A DNA stretch of 6,801 bases from Chitinophagaceae bacterium (lineage in GTDB: Bacteria; Bacteroidota; Bacteroidia; Chitinophagales; Chitinophagaceae): positions 1 to 6,801 of the forward strand of contig CANGEZ010000113.1 in the NCBI GenBank assembly GCA_947452875.1. The letters are read 5' to 3'. The translations under genes were made by a program, and so were the position numbers. Below are positions 1 to 5,830 of the stretch, piece after piece (positions within the stretch are counted from its first letter, which is position 1; the number at the start of each line of letters is the position of its first letter). The notes under the pieces are model-generated. The model had not been told where the DNA came from. It was given only the letters and a program-made list of their open reading frames with translations, and searched no databases.

Positions 1-94
1 TAGGTTTTGTATTGGCTGTATTCCATACAATTTGAGGTTCCTGTGCAAAGCAAATATTCTGAATGAAGAGTGTTAAAAAAAGTAATTTTCTCAT
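1..94 (-). CDS. Exported protein of unknown function, N-terminal 31 codons only (runs off the left edge)
   Basis: On the minus strand an ATG at 94-92 opens a frame that stays open to the window edge. The start reads MRKLLFLTLFIQNICFAQEP, then IVWNTANTKP after one further Q. It has the shape of a Sec signal peptide: Arg-Lys near the start, a hydrophobic stretch of about 13 residues, and a likely signal peptidase I cleavage after Phe-Ala, before Gln-Glu. The mature part is too short to name a family. A TAATTTCG box lies 13 bp upstream of the ATG and fits a Bacteroidota -7 element with one mismatch, which supports this start. The gene is divergent from the DUF2911 gene to its right, and that gene is also predicted to be exported. 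That a real gene starts here is likely; its function is unknown. Confidence 0.7.
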   Translation of the reverse strand, partial: MRKLLFLTLFIQNICFAQEPQIVWNTANTKP

Positions 95-107
95 GTTGTT
101 TTTTTTG

Positions 108-115
108 CGAAATTA
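108..115 (-). promoter_or_regulatory. -7 promoter box (TAATTTCG) for the leftward exported-protein gene
   Basis: Read on the minus strand, TAATTTCG matches the Bacteroidota TAnnTTTG consensus at all but one position. It lies 13 bp before the ATG, so the leader would be very short. I see no convincing -33 TTG. The call rests on motif and position only. Confidence 0.45.
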
Positions 116-146
116 AAGTTTTGGGACGATTGCATGATTTTTTTTT

Positions 147-189
147 AACACGGAGAAGTTGATTAAATAAAGGTTACGCAGAGATTTTT
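147..189. repeat. Degenerate 'cggagaa / cgcagagattt' intergenic repeat
   Basis: The spacer 95-356 holds no gene. Within it, aacacggagaa (147-157) and gttacgcagagattttt (173-189) resemble the loosely repeated 'cacggagaa...cacagagattt' sequences common between genes in Bacteroidota. Both units contain a C-G-(C/G)-A-G-A core. The family assignment is from memory and the copy is degraded. No role is visible. Confidence 0.3.
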
Positions 190-268
190 AAGTTTATAGC
201 GTTTTATATCACCAATTCCAAATTCCCACTTCCGTTTTTATCTGCTACTTTTTTACTATCCGAAATGC

Positions 269-298
269 AAACTCCCTCTTTGGGGGATTAAGGAGGCT
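269..298 (+). repeat. Degenerate copy 1 of the G/C-tract hairpin repeat
   Basis: The stretch has the same layout as the two copies between asnB and the cystathionine enzyme gene: a C-rich arm, a three-base centre, a GGGGG arm, ATT, a second G-rich tract, then GGCTTCT. It aligns with the copy at 3160-3193 over 30 bp without gaps, with six differences. Here the C arm is broken (ccctc), so the hairpin is weaker. It ends 43 bp before the promoter box of the DUF2911 gene. Confidence 0.65.
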
Positions 299-340
299 TC
301 TACTTCATTATTATTTATTTTTTCAGTTTCTCCTCTCACT

Positions 341-348
341 TATCTTTG
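341..348 (+). promoter_or_regulatory. -7 promoter box (TATCTTTG) of the DUF2911 gene
   Basis: TATCTTTG is a full match to the Bacteroidota TAnnTTTG -7 consensus and ends 8 bp before the ATG at 357. Transcription would start almost at the start codon, giving a leaderless or near-leaderless mRNA. A clear -33 TTG is not seen at the expected distance. Confidence 0.6.
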
Positions 349-356
349 CGAAAAAA

Positions 357-932
357 ATGAAATTCTATTTACTGATAATCTGTACGTTTTTCATTCATAC
401 TTGCTTGATGGCACAGGATAAATTACCGCCATTAGACAAATCTCCTTTAGATATGAGTTATTGTCCTTCGGGATATACCATTAATAAAGCTTCAGGCAAT
501 TCAGCTGAGCCACTTGTTGCAAGAGTAATATACAGTCGTCCGGCAGTTAACACCAGAAAAATATTTGGAGGGTTAATTGAATATGGAAATGTATGGAGAG
601 TTGGTGCCAATGAAGCAACCGAAATCGAGTTTTTTAAAGAAGTATTAATAGGAGGTAAAAAAATTAAAAAAGGCAGGTATACTTTATATGCCATTCCAAC
701 TGAAAAAAAATGGACCATCATTTTCAATAAAGAAACAGATACATGGGGCGCATTTACCTACGATGCTAAGAAAGATGTATTGAGAATCGAAGTGCCTGTT
801 GAAAATATGGCTGATACAGTTGAGTCATTTACTATTTACTTTGATAAAATTTCAAACTACCATTCCAATTATGTAATGAATGCCTTGTGGGAAAATACAA
901 AAGTGTCAGTTTCATTTTCGGTGGTAAAATAA
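357..932 (+). CDS. Secreted DUF2911 family protein
   Basis: The 191-residue product begins with a signal peptide (residues 1 to about 19, MKFYLLIICTFFIHTCLMA, then Gln-Asp). Cys16 lies in IHTC, which is a poor lipobox, so a soluble exported protein is more likely than a lipoprotein. The mature part is the DUF2911 domain. It has SPLDMSY (29-35), ARVIYSRPAVNTRKIFGGL (55-73), a Trp-Arg-Val-Gly-Ala-Asn-Glu-Ala-Thr run (80-88) and KGRYTLYAIP (105-114). These are the most conserved blocks of the family, and the length is normal. DUF2911 proteins are frequent in Bacteroidota and have no established biochemical role; a beta-rich fold in the periplasm is my inference. The ATG at 357 is set by the signal peptide and by the promoter box ending 8 bp upstream. 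The gene stands alone, divergent from the exported protein at the left edge. Confidence 0.92.
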   Translation: MKFYLLIICTFFIHTCLMAQDKLPPLDKSPLDMSYCPSGYTINKASGNSAEPLVARVIYSRPAVNTRKIFGGLIEYGNVWRVGANEATEIEFFKEVLIGGKKIKKGRYTLYAIPTEKKWTIIFNKETDTWGAFTYDAKKDVLRIEVPVENMADTVESFTIYFDKISNYHSNYVMNALWENTKVSVSFSVVK

Positions 933-936
933 TCTA

Positions 937-987
937 GTATCCAGCATCCAGTATCTAGCCTATCTAGCTTATCCACCCTATCCATCT
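937..987 (+). repeat. First block of 'tatccagca'-type repeats
   Basis: Five bases after the DUF2911 stop codon begins a run of 9-bp units: tatccagca (938), a 5-bp partial unit tccag, then tatctagcc (952), tatctagct (961), tatccaccc (970) and tatccatct (979). The first 23 bp (937-959) recur exactly at 1047-1069. This suggests duplication of the block or two insertions of one element. Similar runs occur between genes in other Bacteroidota (from memory). Confidence 0.75.
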
Positions 988-1046
988 TCTTCAAACTTTT
1001 CAATACGCAACGTCCCTTGCAGGAGACATTGTTAAGAAATCATCCG

Positions 1047-1142
1047 GTATCCAGCATCCAGTATCTAGCATATCCAGCATATCCAGCATATCCAGCCTAT
1101 CCAGCATATCCAGCCTATCCATCCTATCCATCCTATCCAACA
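1047..1142 (+). repeat. Second block: nine tandem 9-bp units (consensus tatccagcm)
   Basis: After a lead-in identical to the first block (1047-1061) come nine contiguous 9-bp units from 1062 to 1142: tatctagca, tatccagca twice, tatccagcc, tatccagca, tatccagcc, tatccatcc twice, tatccaaca. Units diverge toward the right end, as expected of a decaying array. The period is a multiple of three and the frame reads Tyr-Pro-Ala/Ser repeats, but there is no start codon upstream in that frame and it stops at 1174-1176. The array ends 8 bp before the asnB promoter box. Confidence 0.9.
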
Positions 1143-1150
1143 TTCCCCAA

Positions 1151-1158
1151 TATTTTTG
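1151..1158 (+). promoter_or_regulatory. -7 promoter box (TATTTTTG) of asnB
   Basis: TATTTTTG matches TAnnTTTG fully and lies 32 bp before the asnB ATG, giving a leader of roughly 25 nt. The 9-bp tandem array would occupy the -33 region and everything upstream. Changes in unit number could therefore alter the promoter context; this is inference. Confidence 0.5.
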
Positions 1159-1190
1159 GAAATCCTTTTCTTTAATAGGATATTTACAAA

Positions 1191-3029
1191 ATGTGTGGCA
1201 TAGCCGGTATTATTTCTCCTCATTCTGCGGATATCAACATTCAAAAATTAAAAGGAATGGCTGATAGTTTGGCCCATCGTGGACCAGATGGGGAGGGATT
1301 TTGGATAAGTCCAAAACAAACAGCAGGATTGGCTCATAGAAGATTAGCAATAATCGATTTAAGTTCCAATGCCGTTCAACCCATGCATTATTTGGATCGA
1401 TATAGTATTGTTCATAACGGCGAAATTTATAATCATATAGAACTGAGGAAAGAGCTTCAAAAAGCAGGCTATCATTTTAAAAGCAATAGTGATACGGAAG
1501 TGATACTAGCAGCCTTCGATTTTTATAAAGAAAAATGTTTGCAATATTTTGATGGCATGTTTGCTTTTGCGATTTGGGATGAAGTGGAACAAACCTTATT
1601 TGCTGCCAGAGATCGATTTGGAGAAAAACCATTTTACTATTTCAAAGAAAATGAAAGATTTATTTTCGGCAGTGAGATGAAGGCCATCTGGTCAACAGGT
1701 ATTGAAAAAAAAATAGAAAATAAAATGCTGCTTAACTATCTCGCTTTGGGAATTGTTCAGCATTCATCAGATAAATCTCAGACTTTCTATACTGACATTT
1801 ATTCATTACCTCCAGCTCATTATCTTTACTTACACCGCGGTAATCTTAAAATTGAAAAATACTGGCATTTAGATAAACAAGCAGAAATTAAAATTTCAGA
1901 AAAAGAGGCGATTGACAAAATTGATCATTTACTATCAGTATCGGTTAGCCGAAGAATGAGAAGTGATGTGCCCATTGGCATTTCATTAAGCGGTGGCCTC
2001 GACAGTTCCACAATTCTGTATTATATCCATCAACAAAAAAAGAAAGTAAAAACATTTTCTGCCACGTTTCCTGGATTTGAAAAAGATGAATCCAAATACA
2101 TTAATGAAGTAGCTATTGCATTTGAAACAGAGAATATAAAAGTTACACCAACGGGCGATGATTTAATAAAAGATTTTGAAAAATTAATCTATCATCATGA
2201 AGAGCCTTTTACATCTTCTAGTGTTTACGCACAATACAGGGTTTTTCAATCAGCAAAAGAAAATGGTGTTAAAGTGTTGATTGATGGGCAAGGAGCTGAT
2301 GAAGTTTTTGCTGGCTATCCAAAATATATTCATTGGTATTTGCAGGAAATGGTCAACAGGTATCGTTTTTCGGCTTCAGCAGAGGAACTCAGGAAATTTA
2401 GAAAAAACAATATCCATTTAAAGTGGGGAATCAATAATATACTTGCTTCATATTTACCATCTCACGTTGCGATTGCATTAGAAAAACGATCATTCAATCA
2501 GATTGTTCATCAACCTGATGTAAGCAGAAATATGCTTTCAAATATTAAAGGAAGAGAATGGGAGGGAATTCACAAGCCCATCATTACCAAGCTCAATGAT
2601 ATTTTATATTTTGATGTAATGGAAATGGGACTAGAAGAATTACTTCGCTTTGCAGACAGAAATTCAATGGCTCACGGATGCGAAACGAGGATGCCTTATT
2701 TAAATCATGAATTGGTGACTTTTGTTTTTTCAATTTTATCGAGATATAAAATCAACAACGGATTTACAAAATCTATATTAAGAAAAATGATGGATACTCG
2801 TTTGCCAAAAGACATTGTATGGCGAACAGATAAAGTAGCCTATGAACCTCCACAAAAGATGTGGATGGAAACCGTCTTGATGAAAGATTATCTTCATGAA
2901 GCCAAACGCAAATTGGTTTATAACGATATTTTAAAACCCGAAGCTTTACAACGCAAACACAAAGCACTTCATGCTCATGATGCTAATAATTATGATTGGA
3001 GGTATTTGTGTGTGGCGGGGATGATGTAG
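1191..3029 (+). CDS. asnB: Asparagine synthetase, glutamine-hydrolysing (AsnB type)
   Basis: This cytoplasmic enzyme makes asparagine from aspartate, glutamine and ATP. The N-terminal half is a class II glutamine amidotransferase domain. It starts MCGIAG, with Cys2 as the nucleophile exposed after Met removal, which fixes the start at 1191. Glutamine-binding motifs follow: LAHRRLAI (47-54), HNGEIYNH (75-82) and SDTEV (100-104), with ARDRFGEKPFYY at 139-150. The C-terminal half is the synthetase domain, with the ATP PP-loop SGGLDSS (267-273), DGQGADEVFAGY (365-376) and DRNSMAHGCETRMPYLNH (489-506). The length, 612 residues, is normal and both active sites look intact. AsnB-like enzymes also occur in polysaccharide clusters as amidotransferases of other substrates, but no glycosyltransferase is nearby, so asparagine synthesis is the best reading. 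The gene has its own promoter-like box and is followed by a hairpin-forming repeat. Confidence 0.95.
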   Translation: MCGIAGIISPHSADINIQKLKGMADSLAHRGPDGEGFWISPKQTAGLAHRRLAIIDLSSNAVQPMHYLDRYSIVHNGEIYNHIELRKELQKAGYHFKSNSDTEVILAAFDFYKEKCLQYFDGMFAFAIWDEVEQTLFAARDRFGEKPFYYFKENERFIFGSEMKAIWSTGIEKKIENKMLLNYLALGIVQHSSDKSQTFYTDIYSLPPAHYLYLHRGNLKIEKYWHLDKQAEIKISEKEAIDKIDHLLSVSVSRRMRSDVPIGISLSGGLDSSTILYYIHQQKKKVKTFSATFPGFEKDESKYINEVAIAFETENIKVTPTGDDLIKDFEKLIYHHEEPFTSSSVYAQYRVFQSAKENGVKVLIDGQGADEVFAGYPKYIHWYLQEMVNRYRFSASAEELRKFRKNNIHLKWGINNILASYLPSHVAIALEKRSFNQIVHQPDVSRNMLSNIKGREWEGIHKPIITKLNDILYFDVMEMGLEELLRFADRNSMAHGCETRMPYLNHELVTFVFSILSRYKINNGFTKSILRKMMDTRLPKDIVWRTDKVAYEPPQKMWMETVLMKDYLHEAKRKLVYNDILKPEALQRKHKALHAHDANNYDWRYLCVAGMM

Positions 3030-3031
3030 GG

Positions 3032-3065
3032 AGCCCCCTAAATCCCCCAAAGGGGGACTTTGATT
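3032..3065 (-). repeat. G/C-tract hairpin repeat, copy 2 (minus orientation), just after asnB
   Basis: Two bases after the asnB stop codon begins agccccctaaat, then CCCCC-aaa-GGGGG, then actttgatt. The centre forms a 6-bp hairpin (TCCCCC/GGGGGA, loop aaa). It could act as a transcription stop for asnB, but it lacks a T-run. Its reverse complement matches the copy at 3160-3193 at 32 of 34 positions. Confidence 0.85.
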
Positions 3066-3159
3066 ATGTCATGCTGGGCTTCTACTATAAAAAACAATTT
3101 CGATTACCTATATTAATATCTTTTCTATGGGCTTACATATAACACCTAAAATAAAACAC

Positions 3160-3193
3160 AATCAAAGTCCCCCTTCGGGGGATTGAGGGGGCT
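3160..3193 (+). repeat. G/C-tract hairpin repeat, copy 3 (plus orientation), before the cystathionine enzyme gene
   Basis: The order is aatcaaagt, CCCCC-ttc-GGGGG, att, gaggggg, ct. The core hairpin is TCCCCC/GGGGGA with a TTC loop; a UUCG tetraloop closed by C-G is the alternative fold. With copy 2 it makes a 34-bp inverted repeat with 94 bp between, so RNA read through the spacer could fold into one long stem. It ends 20 bp before the next gene's promoter box and thus covers the expected -33 region. Confidence 0.85.
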
Positions 3194-3212
3194 TCTTTCC
3201 ACCATTTTTCTC

Positions 3213-3220
3213 TATTTTCG
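3213..3220 (+). promoter_or_regulatory. -7 promoter box (TATTTTCG) of the cystathionine enzyme gene
   Basis: TATTTTCG fits TAnnTTTG with one mismatch (C for T) and ends 18 bp before the ATG at 3239. The leader would be about 10 nt. No -33 element is clear, because that region is occupied by the repeat at 3160-3193. Confidence 0.45.
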
Positions 3221-3238
3221 CTCCTAAATTTATAAACC

Positions 3239-4402
3239 ATGAATCCCGAATTATTACGTAATAAAAAAACAGGAACTAAATTCATTCACGCTGGTGCAGA
3301 ACCTGATCCTACAACCGGTGCGATTATGACACCCATATATCAGACTTCTACTTATGTACAGGCAGGTCCTGCTCAACATAAAGGTTATGAGTATGCGCGC
3401 TCACAAAATCCAACAAGAGCCGCTTTAGAAACAGCTTTGGCAGTAATTGAAAACGGAAAGTTTGGATTGGCATTCAGCAGTGGTGTGGCAGCAACAGATG
3501 CTGTAATTAAATTACTTGCACCTGGTGATGAAGTGATTTGCGCTAATGATATGTATGGCGGTACTTACAGATTGTTTACCAAAGTATTCGAAAAATTTGG
3601 CATCAAATTTAAGTATGTGGATACTACCCATCCCGAAAATGTATCTGCTGCATTAACTCCAAATTCAAAACTCATCTGGATTGAAACACCTACTAATCCT
3701 TTGATGAATATTACCGATATTGCTGCGATTGCTGCGATTTCAAAACAAGCCGGAACCATTCTTTGTGTTGATAATACTTTCGCATCTCCTTATTTGCAAA
3801 ACCCTTTGGATTTAGGTGCTGATATTGTTATGCATTCTTCTACAAAATATTTAGGCGGCCATAGTGATGTAATACAAGGTGCATTAATCATGAACGACCA
3901 GTCGCTTAAAGATCAATTGTATTTCATTCAAAAAAGTTGTGGTGCTGTACCTGGTCCTTTTGATTGTTTCTTGGTACTACGCGGTATTAAAACTTTGCAC
4001 GTTCGCATGAAAGCACATTGTGAAAATGGAAAAATTGTAGCACATTATTTACGCAATCATCCAAAAGTGGATAAAGTTTTCTGGTGCGGATTTGAAGATC
4101 ATCATAATTATGAAATCGCCAAAAAACAAATGAAAGATTTCGGCGGTATGTTGAGTTTTACATTGAAAGATGATTCGGTTGAAGCAGCTACAAAAGTCTT
4201 GACAAACACTAAAGTATTCTCATTGGCAGAAAGTTTGGGTGGTGTGGAATCTTTAATCAACCATCCTGCAAGCATGACGCATGCTAGTATTCCAAGAGAA
4301 GAAAGAATTAAAAACGGATTGACCGATGGATTAATCAGATTGAGTATCGGCATTGAAGATGCAGAAGATTTGGTGGACGATTTGAAGAATGCGATAGGAT
4401 AA
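3239..4402 (+). CDS. Cystathionine gamma-synthase / gamma-lyase type PLP enzyme (trans-sulfuration)
   Basis: This is a cytoplasmic Cys/Met-metabolism PLP enzyme (fold type I). The synthase joins an activated homoserine to cysteine to give cystathionine for methionine synthesis; the lyase cleaves cystathionine to cysteine. Visible landmarks are YARSQNPTR (52-60; phosphate-binding Tyr and Arg from the partner subunit), SSGVAA (80-85), ETPTNP (149-154), VDNTFASPY (177-185; Asp178 should contact the PLP nitrogen), SSTKYLGGHSD (200-210; Lys203 is the Schiff-base lysine), LAESLGGVES (329-338) and MTHASIP (346-352). The Glu in LAESLGG is shared by gamma-synthases and gamma-lyases and argues against methionine gamma-lyase and cystathionine beta-lyase. 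The length, 387 residues, is normal. The synthase (metB) and the lyase cannot be told apart from sequence alone, so no symbol is given. The ATG at 3239 agrees with the usual N-terminus and the promoter box. Confidence 0.9.
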   Translation: MNPELLRNKKTGTKFIHAGAEPDPTTGAIMTPIYQTSTYVQAGPAQHKGYEYARSQNPTRAALETALAVIENGKFGLAFSSGVAATDAVIKLLAPGDEVICANDMYGGTYRLFTKVFEKFGIKFKYVDTTHPENVSAALTPNSKLIWIETPTNPLMNITDIAAIAAISKQAGTILCVDNTFASPYLQNPLDLGADIVMHSSTKYLGGHSDVIQGALIMNDQSLKDQLYFIQKSCGAVPGPFDCFLVLRGIKTLHVRMKAHCENGKIVAHYLRNHPKVDKVFWCGFEDHHNYEIAKKQMKDFGGMLSFTLKDDSVEAATKVLTNTKVFSLAESLGGVESLINHPASMTHASIPREERIKNGLTDGLIRLSIGIEDAEDLVDDLKNAIG

Positions 4403-4524
4403 TAATTAAAAATTTAAAAGTAAAAATTAAAAAATAGTTTATGTGAATTTTTGGATAGAATAATTCAAAAAAATAACGCATTGATGTAAAAATCTAAATT
4501 CTGTTTTTCAATTCAGTATCAAAA

Positions 4525-4540
4525 AATTCGTGAATTCGTG
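4525..4540 (+). repeat. Direct 8-bp duplication (aattcgtg twice) upstream of the TIGR02757 gene
   Basis: Two adjacent copies of aattcgtg (4525-4532 and 4533-4540) resemble the 'aattcgtgaattcgtgg' sequence often seen between genes in Bacteroidota (from memory). It creates the in-frame GTG at 4530 and so lengthens the open frame artificially. The rest of the 4403-4556 spacer is A/T-rich low-complexity sequence with no visible signal. Confidence 0.5.
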
Positions 4541-4556
4541 GTTATTAAAACCCAAC

Positions 4557-5327
4557 ATGACTGAGGAGCTCAAAATATTTTTAAATAAAAAGGTTGATGA
4601 ATATAATCGACCTTTTTTTATTGCTCCTGATCCCGTTTGTATTCCGCATTTATTCAGTAAAAAACAGGATATAGAAATCGCAGGATTTTTTGCCGCCATT
4701 TTTGCCTGGGGCAACAGAACAACTATCATTGCCAAATCAAAAGAGCTGATGCAGTTGATGAACAATGCTCCACATGATTTTTGTTTACATCATACGGATA
4801 ATGATTTGAAAAAATTATTGCATTTCAAACATCGAACTTTCAACACTACAGATTTATTATACTTCATAGAGTTTTTCAAATTTCATTACAGTAATCATGA
4901 ATCATTGGAAACGGCATTCACCATGTGGATGAGTAAAAAAGATGTGAATACAGAAAACGCTTTAAATGGATTTTATGATTATTTTTTCTCTTTGTCGGAT
5001 GTACCTAAACGAACTTTAAAACATATCGCTTCTCCGAATAAAAATTCTGCTTGTAAACGAATCAACATGTATTTAAGATGGATGGTTCGTAAAGACAATC
5101 GTGGTGTGGATTTTGGCATATGGAATCAAATCAAGCCCTCACAATTAATAATACCTCTTGATTTACACGTTGCTCGTGTGGCACAACATTTTAATCTCAT
5201 TCAAAGAAAAAAATTTGATTGGCTAACTGCGGTTGAATTAACATCAACAATGAAAGAGCTAGATAAGAAAGATCCGGCGAAATATGATTTTGCATTATTT
5301 GCGTTGGGAGTTTTGGAGAAATATTAA
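4557..5327 (+). CDS. TIGR02757 / DUF2400 family protein
   Basis: With the ATG at 4557 the product has 256 residues. The frame is open back to a GTG at 4530, but the nine extra codons fall in an intergenic-type repeat and read unlike the family, so 4557 is preferred. Family blocks are DPVCIPHLF (25-33), DIEIAGFFAAIFAWGNR (38-54), HIASPNKNSACKRINMYLRW (156-175), GVDFGIW (183-189), PLDLHVARVA (200-209) and DPAKYDFALFALGV (239-252). The order and length fit a complete member. The biochemical role of the family is not established. The C-terminal 'D-P-x-x-Y-D-F-A-L-F-x-L-G' segment and the LDLHVARVA block recall helix-hairpin-helix DNA glycosylases; that is my inference, and no catalytic residue can be named. 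No signal peptide or membrane segment is present. The 154-bp gap from the upstream gene leaves co-transcription open. Confidence 0.88.
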   Translation: MTEELKIFLNKKVDEYNRPFFIAPDPVCIPHLFSKKQDIEIAGFFAAIFAWGNRTTIIAKSKELMQLMNNAPHDFCLHHTDNDLKKLLHFKHRTFNTTDLLYFIEFFKFHYSNHESLETAFTMWMSKKDVNTENALNGFYDYFFSLSDVPKRTLKHIASPNKNSACKRINMYLRWMVRKDNRGVDFGIWNQIKPSQLIIPLDLHVARVAQHFNLIQRKKFDWLTAVELTSTMKELDKKDPAKYDFALFALGVLEKY

Positions 5328-5408
5328 TTTGAAGAAAATTTAGTGAGGGTAAAGATTATTAAGTGAAAATAATTGGATAATTGACTCAAAAGATACAGCT
5401 GTCGTAAT

Positions 5409-5440
5409 ATTGCGATATTGCAATATTGCAATATCGCAAT
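5409..5440. repeat. Perfect 32-bp palindrome made of 8-bp units
   Basis: The 16-bp half attgcgatattgcaat is followed directly by its exact reverse complement, with the centre between 5424 and 5425. The same stretch has an 8-bp period: aatattgc (5406), gatattgc (5414), aatattgc (5422), aatatcgc (5430). It could be a binding site for a dimeric protein, a cruciform or RNA hairpin, or one copy of a dispersed intergenic repeat. It lies between the TIGR02757 gene and the small conserved gene, 57 bp before the latter's ATG. Confidence 0.95.
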
Positions 5441-5486
5441 GGCCTAATGATTTTATCCTCAATCCCAATTTCAAAAAGAATTTACC

Positions 5487-5494
5487 TACATTTA
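5487..5494 (+). promoter_or_regulatory. Possible -7 promoter box (TACATTTA) of the small conserved gene
   Basis: TACATTTA agrees with TAnnTTTG except for the last base and ends 3 bp before the ATG at 5498. This would put the transcription start at or inside the first codons, which is tight, so the assignment is weak. Confidence 0.25.
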
Positions 5495-5497
5495 AAA

Positions 5498-5830
5498 ATG
5501 AATAACAATCAACAAACCCCTAATAATTCCGTTTTAGATGAAGTTATTGCCTGCAATGATATTGCTGTATTAAATGACAACTTTCTCATCCAGCAACTCG
5601 CCGATTTTATCAATCAACTCATCCTAACCAACTTCGAAAGACTTGTTCAATTGCTCTATCGTATCGACGTCAGCGAAGCCAAACTAAAATATTTACTAAA
5701 AGAAAATCCTGGAGAAGACGCCGGAAGAATCATCGCCTTACTCATTATCGAAAGACAAATTCAAAAAATCAAATTCAAAAAAGAAATGTCGGAAAATGAA
5801 AGAGATGACGGCGGGGAGGAGAGGCTATAA
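5498..5830 (+). CDS. Small conserved Bacteroidota protein of unknown function (110 aa)
   Basis: The preferred start is the ATG at 5498 (MNNNQQTPNNSVLDEV). An ATG 72 bp upstream (5426) is in frame, but it lies inside the palindrome and the extra residues look like translated spacer. The protein has a polar N-terminus, then a predicted helical core of about residues 28-95 with LIQQLADFINQLI (30-42), a Phe-Glu-Arg-Leu-Val-Gln-Leu-Leu-Tyr-Arg-Ile-Asp-Val-Ser-Glu run (46-60), KLKYLLKENP (62-71) and RIIALLIIERQIQKIK (77-92). The tail is strongly charged (KKEMSENERDDGGEERL). I recall close relatives with the same 'LVQxLYRIDVSExKLKxLL...LIIERQxQKIK' core across Chitinophagaceae and Sphingobacteriaceae, all without assigned function. 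No signal peptide, membrane segment, metal site or catalytic motif is seen. An adaptor or regulatory role would be speculation. It appears to be a single-gene unit. Confidence 0.8.
   Translation: MNNNQQTPNNSVLDEVIACNDIAVLNDNFLIQQLADFINQLILTNFERLVQLLYRIDVSEAKLKYLLKENPGEDAGRIIALLIIERQIQKIKFKKEMSENERDDGGEERL

Noticed and set aside
988..1046. Imperfect hairpin gtcccttgcaggagac between the two tandem-repeat blocks as a terminator for the DUF2911 gene
   Set aside because: The stem has a mismatch and wobble pairs and no T-run follows, so it is not a convincing terminator.
1023..1176. Open frame reading Tyr-Pro-Ala/Ser repeats across the 9-bp array
   Set aside because: It has no ATG upstream in that frame and ends shortly after the array. 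The coding look comes only from the period being a multiple of three.
1191..4402. asnB and the cystathionine enzyme as a methionine/asparagine operon or part of a natural-product cluster
   Set aside because: A 209-bp spacer with an inverted repeat and a separate promoter-like box lies between them, and no cluster-type neighbours such as glycosyltransferases or synthetases are present.
4530..4556. GTG start for the TIGR02757 gene
   Set aside because: The extra codons derive from the aattcgtg repeat. The ATG at 4557 gives the family-typical beginning.
5426..5497. Upstream in-frame ATG for the small conserved protein
   Set aside because: It falls inside the 32-bp palindrome, and the added residues resemble spacer translation. 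The A-rich sequence before 5498 suits a Bacteroidota start better.
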